Source: Streptomyces platensis (lineage in GTDB: Bacteria; Actinomycetota; Actinomycetes; Streptomycetales; Streptomycetaceae). From it: DNA of 64,000 bases. This document shows positions 36,296-45,506 of the stretch, in pieces. Under the pieces are notes generated by a model, which was given only the letters and a program-made list of their open reading frames with translations, searched no databases and was not told the origin of the DNA. The position numbers and the translations under genes were made by a program. Numbering within the stretch: the first letter of the stretch is position 1; the number at the start of each line of letters is the position of its first letter. The stretch is taken from contig NZ_CP023691.1 in NCBI RefSeq assembly GCF_008704855.1, positions 310,001 to 374,000 on the forward strand, written 5' to 3'.

Positions 36296-38283
36296 GTGGC
36301 CAGCCGGGGAAGACGGGCCGGCAGAAGAGGCCGAGCAACTTGGTGAAGCGGGCGGAGTACACCGCTCTGTACGGGCCCACCACCAAGGACCGCGTCCGCC
36401 TTGCCGACACCGATCTCACCGTCGAGATCGAAGCGGACTGGAGCGGCGGGCCGAAATACAGCGGCAACGAGATGATCTTCGGTGGCGGGAAGGTGATCCG
36501 GGAGTCGATGGGCATGTCCCACATCGCGAGGGACGGGGGCGGCGACCCGGATCGCCTTCCCATGGACACGGTCATCACGGGGGCGCTGATCCTCGACTGG
36601 TGGGGTGTGGTCAAAGCCGATGTCGGCATCAGGGATGGCAAGGTTCATGCCATCGGTAAGGCGTACAACCCCGAGACGATGGACCCGATCTCGGACTTCG
36701 AGCAGCCCGCCCGTGAACAGCCGGACGACCAGCTGCCGGTGACGGCGACGAACTTCGTGGTCGGCCCGAGCACCGAGGCCATCTCCGGCAACGGCCGGAT
36801 CCTTACCGCGGGCGGTGTGGACACCCACGTTCACTTCATCTGCCCCGAAGAGATCCATGAGGCCCTGGCCTCGGGCGTGACCACTCTCATCGGCGGCGGC
36901 ACCGGCCCCGCGGAAGGCAGCACAGCCACCACCGTGACCCCCGGCGAGTGGCACATCACCCGCATCTTCGAGGCCCTGGACGAGTACCCGGTCAACATCG
37001 GTCTGCTCGGCAAAGGCAGCACGATGAACGAAGACGCTCTGAACGAGCAGGTGGATGCCGGTGTCATCGGCTTGAAGGTGCACGAAGACTGGGGTGCCAC
37101 GCCCGCGGTGATCGACCGGGCGCTGGCAGTCTGTGAGGAGCGCAAGATCCAGCTCGCCCTGCACGCCGACTCGCTCAACGAGTCCGGTTTCCTGGAAAGC
37201 ACCAAGGATGCTTTCAAGGGGCGTTCCCTCCACATCTTCCATGTCGAGGGCGCTGGAGGGGGCCACGCCCCGGACATGATCGAGCTGGTCAAGGAGCCGA
37301 ACGTGCTGCCCGCCTCGACCAACCCCACCCGGCCCTTGACGGTGAACACCGTCAAGGAGCACATCGACATGATGATCGCGTGCCACCACCTCAACCCGGA
37401 TATTCCGGCGGACATGGCCTTCGCGGATTCCCGCATCCGACCGTCCACCATGGCCGCGGAGGACCTCCTCCACGACATGGGCGCCATCTCGATGATGTCC
37501 TCGGATGCCCAGGCGATGGGACGCATCGGCGAGATGATCATGCGCACCTGGCAGACCGCGCACGTCATGAAGTCCCGCTACGGCGCGCTGCCCGAAGACC
37601 TGCAGAGCGCGAAAGTCCGAACGGTCCGACAAGACACGGACCCCACTCACCCGTTCAATGAGGACAGGCTGACGCCGAACGACAACTACCGGGCGCGCCG
37701 GTACGTCGCCAAGTACACGGTCAACCCGGCCATCACGCACGGCATCAAAAAGTACGTCGGTTCCGTGGAGCCGGGGAGGCTGGCAGACCTGGTGCTGTGG
37801 GAGCCGAAGTTCTTCGGCGTCAAGACGCACATGGTCCTCAAGGGCGGCCAGCTCGCCTACGCGCAGGTCGGCGACGCCAATGCTTCGATCACCAAGCCGC
37901 AGCCCTACCTGCCGCGGCCGGTCTGGGGGTCCACCGGACGTGCCCCGGGGAGCAACTCGGTGAACTTCGCCGCCGAGGACGTGGCTGACAGTTTGAACAC
38001 CCGATTCGACCCCGGCCGGCACAGCGACAGCAAGGGTACGGGGACGGAAACGGTCGGTCTCAACAAGAAGTTCGTCCCGATCGAGAACACCCGGAACGTC
38101 AAGAAGACCGACATGAAGCTGAACGACAAGGTGCCGGACAGCCTCGAAGTCGACCACGACAGCTTCGAGGTCACCATCGGCGGTGCGACGACGGGGGACG
38201 CCCGCACCGAACTCAACGGTGCGACCGTGCCGCGCTCCTACGTCAATGAAGTCCCCTTGGCTCAGCGGTACTTCCTCTTCTGA
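36292..38283 (+). CDS. ureC: urease subunit alpha, enlarged
   Basis: The catalytic subunit. All nickel-site residues are present: His179 and His181 (DTHVHFICP), the carbamylated Lys262 ([12 protein letters not shown]), His in HADSLNESG, His in [12 protein letters not shown] and Asp405 ([11 protein letters not shown]). The flap Cys364-His365 is in CHHLNPDIP. At 663 residues it is about 90 longer than usual (567-573). Extra sequence lies at about residues 125-165 ([20 protein letters not shown] and following) and before the conserved [10 protein letters not shown]-terminus, in a region of about 70 residues rich in Lys, Asp and Thr. It overlaps ureAB by four bases. The insertions may modify assembly, because no ureE is in the operon. 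Confidence 0.93.
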   Translation: MSGQPGKTGRQKRPSNLVKRAEYTALYGPTTKDRVRLADTDLTVEIEADWSGGPKYSGNEMIFGGGKVIRESMGMSHIARDGGGDPDRLPMDTVITGALILDWWGVVKADVGIRDGKVHAIGKAYNPETMDPISDFEQPAREQPDDQLPVTATNFVVGPSTEAISGNGRILTAGGVDTHVHFICPEEIHEALASGVTTLIGGGTGPAEGSTATTVTPGEWHITRIFEALDEYPVNIGLLGKGSTMNEDALNEQVDAGVIGLKVHEDWGATPAVIDRALAVCEERKIQLALHADSLNESGFLESTKDAFKGRSLHIFHVEGAGGGHAPDMIELVKEPNVLPASTNPTRPLTVNTVKEHIDMMIACHHLNPDIPADMAFADSRIRPSTMAAEDLLHDMGAISMMSSDAQAMGRIGEMIMRTWQTAHVMKSRYGALPEDLQSAKVRTVRQDTDPTHPFNEDRLTPNDNYRARRYVAKYTVNPAITHGIKKYVGSVEPGRLADLVLWEPKFFGVKTHMVLKGGQLAYAQVGDANASITKPQPYLPRPVWGSTGRAPGSNSVNFAAEDVADSLNTRFDPGRHSDSKGTGTETVGLNKKFVPIENTRNVKKTDMKLNDKVPDSLEVDHDSFEVTIGGATTGDARTELNGATVPRSYVNEVPLAQRYFLF

Positions 38284-38399
38284 GCCGACATCTGCCCGGT
38301 CATCGGCACCGACGCCACGGTCGGGCCATGGGCGGGCACGGTGTGCCCGCCCAGGGCACCGCCTCACCATCCGCCCCTGTGAAAGGCAGCCGCTCGCCC

Positions 38400-39074
38400 A
38401 TGAGCCGCGCAGCCCTGCTCCTGTTGGCCGACGGCCGCTTCCCCGCCGGTGGGCACGCCCACTCCGGCGGCGTCGAGGCCGCCGTCGCCCACGGAACCGT
38501 ACACAACACCGACAGCCTGGAGGCGTTCTGCCGCGGGCGTCTGCACACCACCGGTCTGACGGCGGCCGGGCTGGCCGCCGCAGCCGCCGCCGGACATGAC
38601 CCGCTGTTGCTCGACGACGCGGCCGACGCACGCACCCCCGCCCCCGCGCTTCGTGCCGTCGCCCGCAGACTCGGCCGGCAGATGATGCGCGCGGCCCGTG
38701 CCACCTTCCCTTCTGCTGAACTCGAACGCCTGGCCGCCGCGCGTCCCCAGGGCGCCCACCAGCCCATCGTTCTGGGCCTCGCCGCCCGCGCCGCCGGTCT
38801 CGCCCCGGTGGACGCCGCCTATGCCGCCGCGTACGAGAACATCGGCGGCCCGGCCACCGCAGCGGTGCGCCTGCTGAGCCTCGACCCGCTCGACGCCTCC
38901 GGCCTGCTGGCCCGCCTCGGCCCCGAGACCGACGACGTCGCCCAAGCCGCGGCCGAAGCCGCGGCCCGCGCCCTGACCGAGGGCCTCGACGCCCTGCCGT
39001 CGGCCTCCTCACCCCTGCTGGACATCACCGGAGAGCAGCACGCCGCCTGGACCGTCCGCCTCTTCGCCTCCTGA
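38400..39074 (+). CDS. ureF: urease accessory protein UreF
   Basis: A 224-residue, helical, Ala-rich protein with the UreF features ADGRFPAGGHAHSGGVEAAV near the start and AAYENIGGPATAAVRLL towards the end. UreF works with UreD and UreG to load nickel and CO2 into apo-urease and acts as a GTPase gatekeeper. The ATG at 38400 sits behind GAAAGG; the open frame extends back to 38328 in the intergenic space. It lies 116 bases after ureC and 33 before ureG, consistent with one operon. Confidence 0.9.
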   Translation: MSRAALLLLADGRFPAGGHAHSGGVEAAVAHGTVHNTDSLEAFCRGRLHTTGLTAAGLAAAAAAGHDPLLLDDAADARTPAPALRAVARRLGRQMMRAARATFPSAELERLAAARPQGAHQPIVLGLAARAAGLAPVDAAYAAAYENIGGPATAAVRLLSLDPLDASGLLARLGPETDDVAQAAAEAAARALTEGLDALPSASSPLLDITGEQHAAWTVRLFAS

Positions 39075-39107
39075 ACCCCGAACCCACCACTGCACAGCGG
39101 AGTTGCC

Positions 39108-39803
39108 ATGCACCTCGACCACTCTGAGACCTTTCCCGAGCGGCACACGTACAGCGCCGATCCGCTCCGCCCCGACGGCAGTCGCCGCGCCCTCCGCGTC
39201 GGCCTGGGTGGCCCCGTCGGCTCCGGCAAGACCGCCACCGTCGCCGCGCTCTGCCGCACCCTGCGCGACCGCTGGCGCATCGCCGCTGTCACCAACGACA
39301 TCTACACCCGTGAGGACGCCGAGTACCTGCTGCGCGAAGCCGTCCTGCCGCCCGAGCGCATCACCGCCGTCGAGACCGGCGCCTGCCCGCACACCGCGAT
39401 CCGCGACGACATCTCCGCAAACCTGGAAGCCGTCGAACACCTGGAAGAGACGCTCCACCCCCTCGACCTCGTGCTCGTCGAGTCCGGTGGCGACAACCTG
39501 ACCGCCACCTTCTCCAAGGGCCTCGTCGACGTGCAGATCTTCGTCATCGACGTGGCCAGCGGCGACGACATCCCCCGCAAGGGCGGCCCCGGCATCACCA
39601 CCGCCGACCTCCTCATCATCAACAAGACCGACCTCGCCCCGCACGTCGGCGCCGATCTGGACACCATGGCCATCGACGCGAAACGACAGCGCGGCGACCT
39701 TCCCGTCATCTTCACCCACCTCACCTCCGACGACGGCATCCGCGAAGTCGCCGACTGGGTCACCGGCCACCTCGCCCAGTGGCGCGCCGGGGCAGCTGTA
39801 TGA
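39108..39803 (+). CDS. ureG: urease accessory GTPase UreG
   Basis: A 231-residue SIMIBI GTPase. The P-loop is [18 protein letters not shown], the metal-binding CPH motif is [13 protein letters not shown], switch II is [17 protein letters not shown] and the guanine specificity motif is NKTDLA. It delivers nickel to the UreD-UreF-urease complex at the cost of GTP. The first 30 residues are a His/Asp-containing extension, but not the long poly-His tail of some homologues. Its stop overlaps the ureD start (ATGA). Confidence 0.95.
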   Translation: MHLDHSETFPERHTYSADPLRPDGSRRALRVGLGGPVGSGKTATVAALCRTLRDRWRIAAVTNDIYTREDAEYLLREAVLPPERITAVETGACPHTAIRDDISANLEAVEHLEETLHPLDLVLVESGGDNLTATFSKGLVDVQIFVIDVASGDDIPRKGGPGITTADLLIINKTDLAPHVGADLDTMAIDAKRQRGDLPVIFTHLTSDDGIREVADWVTGHLAQWRAGAAV

Positions 39804-40654
39804 GCCCATCCACCCAACTCGCCGCCGCCCGACCCACGTCCGACCGCGATGGTCCCCCAGCCGGCGCCCGAGAACCCGCCGGACACCCCGCCGGCGTACG
39901 CGCCACGGCCCGGATCCGTGCCGCACACAACGGACGCGTCACCACCCTCCCCCAGTTGCGCAGCGACGGCCCCTTCCACCTGCGGCGCATGCGCACCGAC
40001 GGCAACGCCGCCACAGTGGGGATCATCGGCGCGATGAGCGCCCCACTCGGCGGCGACCGGCTCTCCCTCGACATCACCGCCGAGGACCGGGCCGAGCTGG
40101 AGATCACCACAGCTGCCGCCACACTCGCCCTGCGCGGCCCCACCACCGAAGCAGCCACCTACGACGTGCGGCTCACCGCCGGAGAACACACCCGTATGCG
40201 CTGGCTGCCGCAGCCCCTGATCAGCGCCGCCGGCAGCAACCTGCGGCAGACCTACACCGTCGAACTCGCCGCCACCTCACGGTTCGTACTGCGAGAAGAG
40301 CAGCTCCTGGGCCGGGCCGGCGAGGAACCAGGCCACCTCGTCAGCCGGATCCTGGTCCACCGAGCCGGGCGCCCGCTACTCGACCAGCGCACGGCCTACG
40401 GGTCCCCAGAACCCGGCTGGGACGGCCCGGCCGTCCTGAACAGGCACCGCGCCGTCGGCCAGCTCCTGGTCGTGGACCCGAGCCTCGACATCCGACGAGA
40501 CGCCGTACTGCTCGGCGAAGGCACCAAGGACGGATGCGCCGTCCTCGCACCGCTGGCCAACGGCCCGGCACTGCTCGCCACCGCCGTCGCACCAACCACC
40601 TCGACACTGCGGGAACTGCTCGACGAGGCGCACGCACGCGCCCTCGCCCGCTAG
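39800..40654 (+). CDS. ureD: urease accessory protein UreD
   Basis: A 284-residue beta-rich chaperone that binds apo-urease directly. The region [20 protein letters not shown], the strands [20 protein letters not shown] and the segment [20 protein letters not shown] (the family's LPQPxIP) identify it. ATG at 39800 overlaps the ureG stop. It ends the operon; there is no ureE and no nickel permease in the window. Confidence 0.88.
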   Translation: MSPSTQLAAARPTSDRDGPPAGAREPAGHPAGVRATARIRAAHNGRVTTLPQLRSDGPFHLRRMRTDGNAATVGIIGAMSAPLGGDRLSLDITAEDRAELEITTAAATLALRGPTTEAATYDVRLTAGEHTRMRWLPQPLISAAGSNLRQTYTVELAATSRFVLREEQLLGRAGEEPGHLVSRILVHRAGRPLLDQRTAYGSPEPGWDGPAVLNRHRAVGQLLVVDPSLDIRRDAVLLGEGTKDGCAVLAPLANGPALLATAVAPTTSTLRELLDEAHARALAR

Positions 40655-40692
40655 GGCGCGCTGAAGAGTGTCGACAAGGTGCGGTTGTGGGG

Positions 40693-41478
40693 TCAGCCGA
40701 AACGCAGATGCGTGGGCAGGGTGAGAATTTCGGCTCCGTTGTCGGTGATGGCGATGGTGTGCTCGCTGTGCGCGGTCCGGCAGCCCGTCGCGCTGCGCAG
40801 CGTCCAACCGTCGGCGTCGGTGACGAGTGTGGCAGTGTCGGCCATGACCCAGGGTTCCAGGGCGAGCAGCAGTCCGGGGCGCAGCTTGTATCCGCGGCCG
40901 GGCCGTCCGGTGTTCGCGACGTGTGGGTCCTGGTGCATGGTCGAGCCGATGCCGTGGCCTCCGAACTCGGTGTTGATCGGGTAGCCCGCCTGGCTGAGGA
41001 CCGTGCCGATGGCGTGGGAGAGGTCGCCGATGCGCGCCCCAGGTTTGGCGGCGGCGATGCCGGCGGCGAGTGCACGTTCGGTCGTCTCGATCATCGCGAC
41101 GCTCTCCGCCGGCCTGGCCTTGCCCACCAGAAAGCTGATCGCGGCGTCCGCGGCCACCCTGCCCCGGGCTATGGCGAGGTCGAGAGTCAGCAGATCTCCG
41201 TCTGCCAGCGTGTAGTTGTGAGGCCGCCCATGGAGCACTCCGTCGTTGACGGCCGTGCAGATGTAGTGCCCGAACGGGCCGCGCCCGAAGGAAGGCGCGT
41301 AGTCGACGTAGCAGGACTGGGCTCCCGCCTCGGTGATCATCTCCTTGGCCCACTGGTCGATGTCCAGCAGGTTCGTCCCGACCGTGCTGCGCTGCTTCAG
41401 CGTGTGCAGGATGTCTCCGACCAGGGCGCCGGTGTCCCTCGCCCGCTCAAGCTGCGCGGAGTTCAGGATCTCAATCAT
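40693..41478 (-). CDS. map: methionine aminopeptidase, type I
   Basis: A 261-residue metalloprotease with the pita-bread fold. Metal ligands are seen as Asp in LLTLDLAIARGR, Asp in VAADAAISF, His in FGGHGIGSTMHQDPHV, Glu in LLALEPWVM and Glu in AHSEHTIAIT. It removes N-terminal methionine from new proteins. It appears complete but is slightly atypical (for example VAADAAISF in place of the usual GDxA motif), suggesting a paralogue to the housekeeping copy. ATG 41478 follows AGAGG. It is divergent from a small XRE regulator. Confidence 0.88.
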   Translation of the reverse strand: MIEILNSAQLERARDTGALVGDILHTLKQRSTVGTNLLDIDQWAKEMITEAGAQSCYVDYAPSFGRGPFGHYICTAVNDGVLHGRPHNYTLADGDLLTLDLAIARGRVAADAAISFLVGKARPAESVAMIETTERALAAGIAAAKPGARIGDLSHAIGTVLSQAGYPINTEFGGHGIGSTMHQDPHVANTGRPGRGYKLRPGLLLALEPWVMADTATLVTDADGWTLRSATGCRTAHSEHTIAITDNGAEILTLPTHLRFG

Positions 41479-41543
41479 GGGGGACCTCTCATGTGCGTCC
41501 AATAACTATCCCGGTCTAACTGTACCGGTATTAGAATGGGGTC

Positions 41544-41849
41544 ATGGTCAGGTTGCCGCTCACCCCCGCCGAGGTAGAACGTGGACAGCGCCTTGGCGCC
41601 CTGCTCCGCCGAGCCCGGGGCTGCCGCTCGATGCTGGACGTGGCGCTCGCTTCGCACATCTCGCCGGAAACCCTGCGGAAGATCGAATCCGGCCGTGTGG
41701 CCACCCCCGCCTTTCCGACCATCGCAGCGATCGCCGACACCCTCGGCCTGTCTCTCGACGCCGTCTGGGCCGAGATCAGCCGGGCGGAGCGAACCGTCGA
41801 GGATGAGTCGGCCCTGCCTGTCACGCGGCATCCATCGCTGGTTTCGTAA
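41544..41849 (+). CDS. XRE family helix-turn-helix regulator
   Basis: A 101-residue protein that is essentially one XRE/Cro-type DNA-binding domain (RGQRLGALLRRARGCRSMLD, VALASHISPETLRKIESGRV, FPTIAAIADTLGLSLDAVWA) with a short tail. It is divergent from the methionine aminopeptidase gene with 65 bases between. Two CCGGT elements in this space (around 41510 and 41524) may be its binding site. Control of the peptidase paralogue is inferred from position. Confidence 0.85.
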   Translation: MVRLPLTPAEVERGQRLGALLRRARGCRSMLDVALASHISPETLRKIESGRVATPAFPTIAAIADTLGLSLDAVWAEISRAERTVEDESALPVTRHPSLVS

Positions 41850-41882
41850 CGCCGAACTCAGAAAGTCAGCGTTTCACTGACC

Positions 41883-42224
41883 GTGCCGTGCCGGTACACC
41901 TGCGCACACGCTGATCACCTCGTCGACCAGCCCGAGCACCGCCTCGCGGACCTCGGCGGCTACACCGCCTGGACCCCGTCGGCTCCGTCGCTTCCTGCCC
42001 GAAGAGCGCGAGCACCCGGCCCTTGGACGTGTTCCGCCCACCCGTCCCAGTGGGATGCCTGGACGGCGGAGGGCCGGTACTTGTACCTCCGGTGTCGGCA
42101 CGGTGAGGGCTGCATCGAGCGGCACCCTGGCCCTGGCATCGGCGTACCAGAATCCTGGAACGAGGGCCTCTCGCTTGGCGAATGGTCTCTGCTCTCGACC
42201 CTCGACCCTCACGAGGGCAACTGA
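41883..42224 (+). CDS. hypothetical protein, possibly decayed
   Basis: A 113-codon frame with plausible protein sequence in the second half (PSQWDAWTAEGRYLYLRCRH, then EGCIERHPGPGIGVPESWN). The first half is Pro/Arg-rich and may be out of frame. No RBS is visible for its start. Without signal or membrane segment its role is unknown. A frame slip near 41980-42010 is suspected. Confidence 0.35.
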   Translation: MPCRYTCAHADHLVDQPEHRLADLGGYTAWTPSAPSLPARRARAPGPWTCSAHPSQWDAWTAEGRYLYLRCRHGEGCIERHPGPGIGVPESWNEGLSLGEWSLLSTLDPHEGN

Positions 42225-42519
42225 CGGGGCATCAGACCTGTGGCGTGCCGCCGTCCGCCGCCAGGCGGGTGAGCCACTCGCGCAGCAGGCGCTGCTCGGC
42301 GTCGCTCAGGACGTCGGCGTCGTCGGGGAGGGCGGCACGCAGCGCGCGGGCCGCTGGGGCGGGGCCGGACTCCGCGGCGGGGACCGTCGGTTCGGCGCGG
42401 GTGACGGCGGCGACCATGGACTCGCGAAGGACGGTCAGCAGCGCCGGATTGCGGCGTTCTGCGGGGGTGGAATGCCAGGTGGTGACCCCGCCTTGGCCGG
42501 TGGCCTGGATGATCTGGGC

Positions 42520-43050
42520 GGCCGGCTGCTGCTCGTCTCCCTCGACCGCACGGGCGAGGAATGCGTCACCGGCCACCACGCCGCGATCGACGCCGCCGTG
42601 AAGGCCGGAGTCGGCCGCATCCTGTACACCAGCCAGACGGGCGCCGCCCACGACTCCCGTTTCCAGGCATGCCGTGACCACGCCCGGACCGAGGACCTGC
42701 TGCGCGCCACCGGCCTGCCCTGGACCGCGCTGCGCAACGGCTTCCACGCCGCCAGCGCCCTGCGGTTCCTGGAGTCCGCCCGCCGCACCGGCGACATCGC
42801 CCTCCCCGCCGACGGCCCCGTCGCCTGGACCGGCCACGACGATCTCGCCGAGGCCGCCGCGGCGATCCTCACCCACGAGGGCCGCTTCGAGGGGCCCACC
42901 CCGCCGCTCACCGGCCCAGCGGCGCTCGACTTCGACGCCGTCGCCGAGATAGCAGCCCAGGTCACCGGGCGGCCCTTCACCCGCACCGTCGTCCCCGGCG
43001 GCGCCTTCCACGAGCAGGTCCTGGCGCACGGCGCCCCCGCCCCGACGTGA
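42520..43050 (+). pseudogene. NmrA/QorB-like NAD(P)-binding protein, N-terminally truncated
   Basis: GHHAAIDAAVKAGVGRILYT, then HARTEDLLRATGLPWTALRN and FHAASALRFLESARRTGDIA are typical of the C-terminal two thirds of an NmrA-type atypical SDR. The first strand with GATGxxG is missing; in its place, on the other strand, are scraps of an unidentified protein (42232-42470). The C-terminus stops early after GAPAPT. Probably non-functional. Confidence 0.7.
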
Positions 43051-43061
43051 GTGGGTGGGTG

Positions 43062-45050
43062 TCAGCGGCGGTACATCATATGGAGCTTGCCGTTGTGGGA
43101 GGCGAGGGCCGTTTCGCCTTCCATGGCGCCGACGGGGATGGAAGATGCGCTCTGCCAGGTGTCACCGGTGGTGTGCAGGAGCCACAGGTTGCTGTCGGTT
43201 CCGCGGGCGGCCAGCCACAGTTTGCCGTCGTGGACGGCGATCGTCGGCGAGTCACGCGTCACCCAGTTCGAGGGCGGGGCGAGTTCACCGGAGTGGTGAC
43301 CCGCGGGGATGTACCAGCCGGTGTGGTTGTGGCTGTCGGCCGTGCGGCTGGCGTACCAGATCTTGTCTTTGTACCCGGCGATGGAGAACGGCCCATGCGC
43401 CGTTGACCACCGGTCACCTGGGTTGCCCAGGACCGACCAGTCGTTGCCGTAGCGAGAGTAATGGGTGCGGGCCTTGCCGCTGCCGGTGCGGTGGACGACC
43501 ACCAGCCGCTCGCGAATGACGGGGACGTTGGGACCGTCGGCGGTCAGGCTTGGGGCACGTTCGGTATGCACGTCGGGCACTTGGGTGACCTCGCTCCACG
43601 GTCCGCCGTCCGTGTGGCTGCACACGTACACGGCTCCGTCCCGCCCGGTGTGCGCCATGTACAGCTTGTCCTTGAACACGGCCAGGGCCGGGGCATAGTC
43701 GCTGGCGTAGTAGACGATCTGTGCGGGTTCGGACCAGGTGCCGTTGGCCAGCACACTCCACATGACGGCGCGGTCGCTGGGGCGGATGTACGCGGCGTGG
43801 AGTTTGCCGGCGTAGGAGGCGAGTGCCGGGGGTGAGGCGCTGGTCCAGCCCAGAGCGACGGGTGCGCTCGATGTGGTGGCGTTGCCGGAGCCGGAGAGGG
43901 TGACGTACTCCAGGGCCCCGGCAGGGAAGACCGGCCGTTCGCCGGTGTAGCGGATGCGCAGGGAGTGGTGACCTTCACCGTTGAATTCCCAGGTGTCACG
44001 GCTGCGGTTGTGCAGGGTGATCAGGGTGTGGCGGTCGAAGAAGAACAGCCGCTCGCAGGACAGGTCGTCCTTGTTGCGCAGGTACTCCTTGAGGAAGATG
44101 AACAGCTTCGTGATTTCCAGCGCATAGCCCAGGAGATCGCCTGCGAAGGTGGGGTTGAAGTTGTTGAGGACATCGGTGATGTGCAGCCCGTCGACCACCT
44201 CTTGCAGGACGTCGAAGAGCTTTTCGTACCACGCGGAGCTGCTCTGGTCGGCCTCCCAGGCGGCGATGTGCAGGCCCAGGTGCGTGCCGGCCTGCCCGTC
44301 GAAGACCACCCGGTCGGCTCCGCTGAACAAGCGGGTGTTGCCCTTCCTGATCGAGCCGAACTGCCCGGACTTGTAGGTGGGAGCCTTGTGCTTGTCGGAG
44401 GCGGCCGCGACGGTCCAGTAGATCTCGTCCTTGCCGCCCCACTGGTCGCCCACCGCCCGCCGGACGTAGAAGCTGTCGAACTCCACCTTGGCCCGGTAGC
44501 CGGGCACGGGCTTGCCCCGCTCCTCCGGGGGCACCGGTGGGCGGTTGAACACGGTCGCCCCGTAACCGAACTCGGTCAGACCCTCCGTGAACTCCGCGGT
44601 GTCGATCGGCCGCCCGTCTGCGAGCGCAGCGGGATCCACGATCGCCGCGTTGGGCAGCGTGACCGCCTCACGCCCGGTGGCCGGCAGGCCCGCCTTGAAA
44701 TCGGCGAGCGTGTACCCCGACGTCAGGGGCCGGGAGGTGACGGAGGCAGGCACGATGTCCAGCGCCCCCAGATCCGCCACCGCCGCCCGGTACTCCTGCC
44801 CGGACGCGTGCACATCCGCCTGCGGCATCAGATCGCCCAAGGCCTTGAGCAGCACCCGCTCCAAATCGGTCGGGGCCTTCCCCAGCCGGGACCGTTCGGC
44901 GGCGTGCAGCGCCGCTCCGACCAGCACGCCCTGATGTCGCCCCTGCCGCAGGCCCCGCATGAACCGGTTCTCGCTCGCGGTCGCCGGGCCGCGCAGCATC
45001 TCCCTCAGCCGCACAGCGCCTTCCGCCGGCGTAACTTCCTCAACTGTCAT
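43062..45050 (-). CDS. uncharacterised protein with C-terminal beta-propeller
   Basis: A 662-residue protein. From about residue 380 to the end there are six repeats of 45-50 residues, each with an A-x-(Y/F/H)-x(1-2)-(G/D)KL core (ALASYAGKLHAAYI, ALAVFKDKLYMAHT, IAGYKDKIWYASR, IAVHDGKLWLAARG, ALASHNGKLHMMYR). These fit a six-bladed sugar-binding-type propeller. The N-terminal 370 residues are not recognised; a segment KVEFDSFYVRRAVGDQWGGK and KDEIYWTV suggests a conserved domain also seen in secreted lectin-like proteins. No clear signal peptide at ATG 45050 (RBS GAGGAG). Function unknown; carbohydrate binding is inferred only from the propeller. Confidence 0.6.
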   Translation of the reverse strand: MTVEEVTPAEGAVRLREMLRGPATASENRFMRGLRQGRHQGVLVGAALHAAERSRLGKAPTDLERVLLKALGDLMPQADVHASGQEYRAAVADLGALDIVPASVTSRPLTSGYTLADFKAGLPATGREAVTLPNAAIVDPAALADGRPIDTAEFTEGLTEFGYGATVFNRPPVPPEERGKPVPGYRAKVEFDSFYVRRAVGDQWGGKDEIYWTVAAASDKHKAPTYKSGQFGSIRKGNTRLFSGADRVVFDGQAGTHLGLHIAAWEADQSSSAWYEKLFDVLQEVVDGLHITDVLNNFNPTFAGDLLGYALEITKLFIFLKEYLRNKDDLSCERLFFFDRHTLITLHNRSRDTWEFNGEGHHSLRIRYTGERPVFPAGALEYVTLSGSGNATTSSAPVALGWTSASPPALASYAGKLHAAYIRPSDRAVMWSVLANGTWSEPAQIVYYASDYAPALAVFKDKLYMAHTGRDGAVYVCSHTDGGPWSEVTQVPDVHTERAPSLTADGPNVPVIRERLVVVHRTGSGKARTHYSRYGNDWSVLGNPGDRWSTAHGPFSIAGYKDKIWYASRTADSHNHTGWYIPAGHHSGELAPPSNWVTRDSPTIAVHDGKLWLAARGTDSNLWLLHTTGDTWQSASSIPVGAMEGETALASHNGKLHMMYRR

Positions 45051-45506
45051 ACCCACTCCTCGCCCACGGCCATCGGTAACGACCAGATGCGGCCATCGCC
45101 CCTTCCGGAAGATCAATACGCAGCGTGTGCGAATACATGCGACATGTCACGTGATTGGCCAGATGTCGCGCCATCTACGCAAAGCCTGAGATGAGCTGGA
45201 AGTTCCCCGACATCGCCTCGGGCCGCATCACGGAGACGGTGATCCAGTACGACCTCCACCAGGCGGGCGACGAGGCTATGCCACGACGTTTCGCCCTGGT
45301 GTTCCGGGACTTCGGCCCCCGGCCGGTGGTCCCGCCACCGGCCACAACGCCTATTGCTGACCGGCAGGAACGGCCGCACGCTGCAGCCGTTCCCCATCAG
45401 CATCACTCGGATCACCCCGCCCCGTGCCCACATCAACGACCTGGGCACGGAGCAGTCACCTGATCGGCCGGACACGCCCTCGTACTGCAACGGTGTTTGC
45501 CGTCGG
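45051..45506. other. gap with a protein fragment
   Basis: No intact gene. Plus-strand pieces in two frames (SWKFPDIASGRITETVIQYD; NGRTLQPFPISITRITPPRA followed by HINDLGTEQSPDRP) look like a small decayed protein of unknown family. Convergent with the MFS gene. Confidence 0.35.

Noticed and set aside
36265..39012. 915-codon open frame on the minus strand
   Set aside because: Lies antisense to ureC and ureF, has no RBS and no protein-like motifs.
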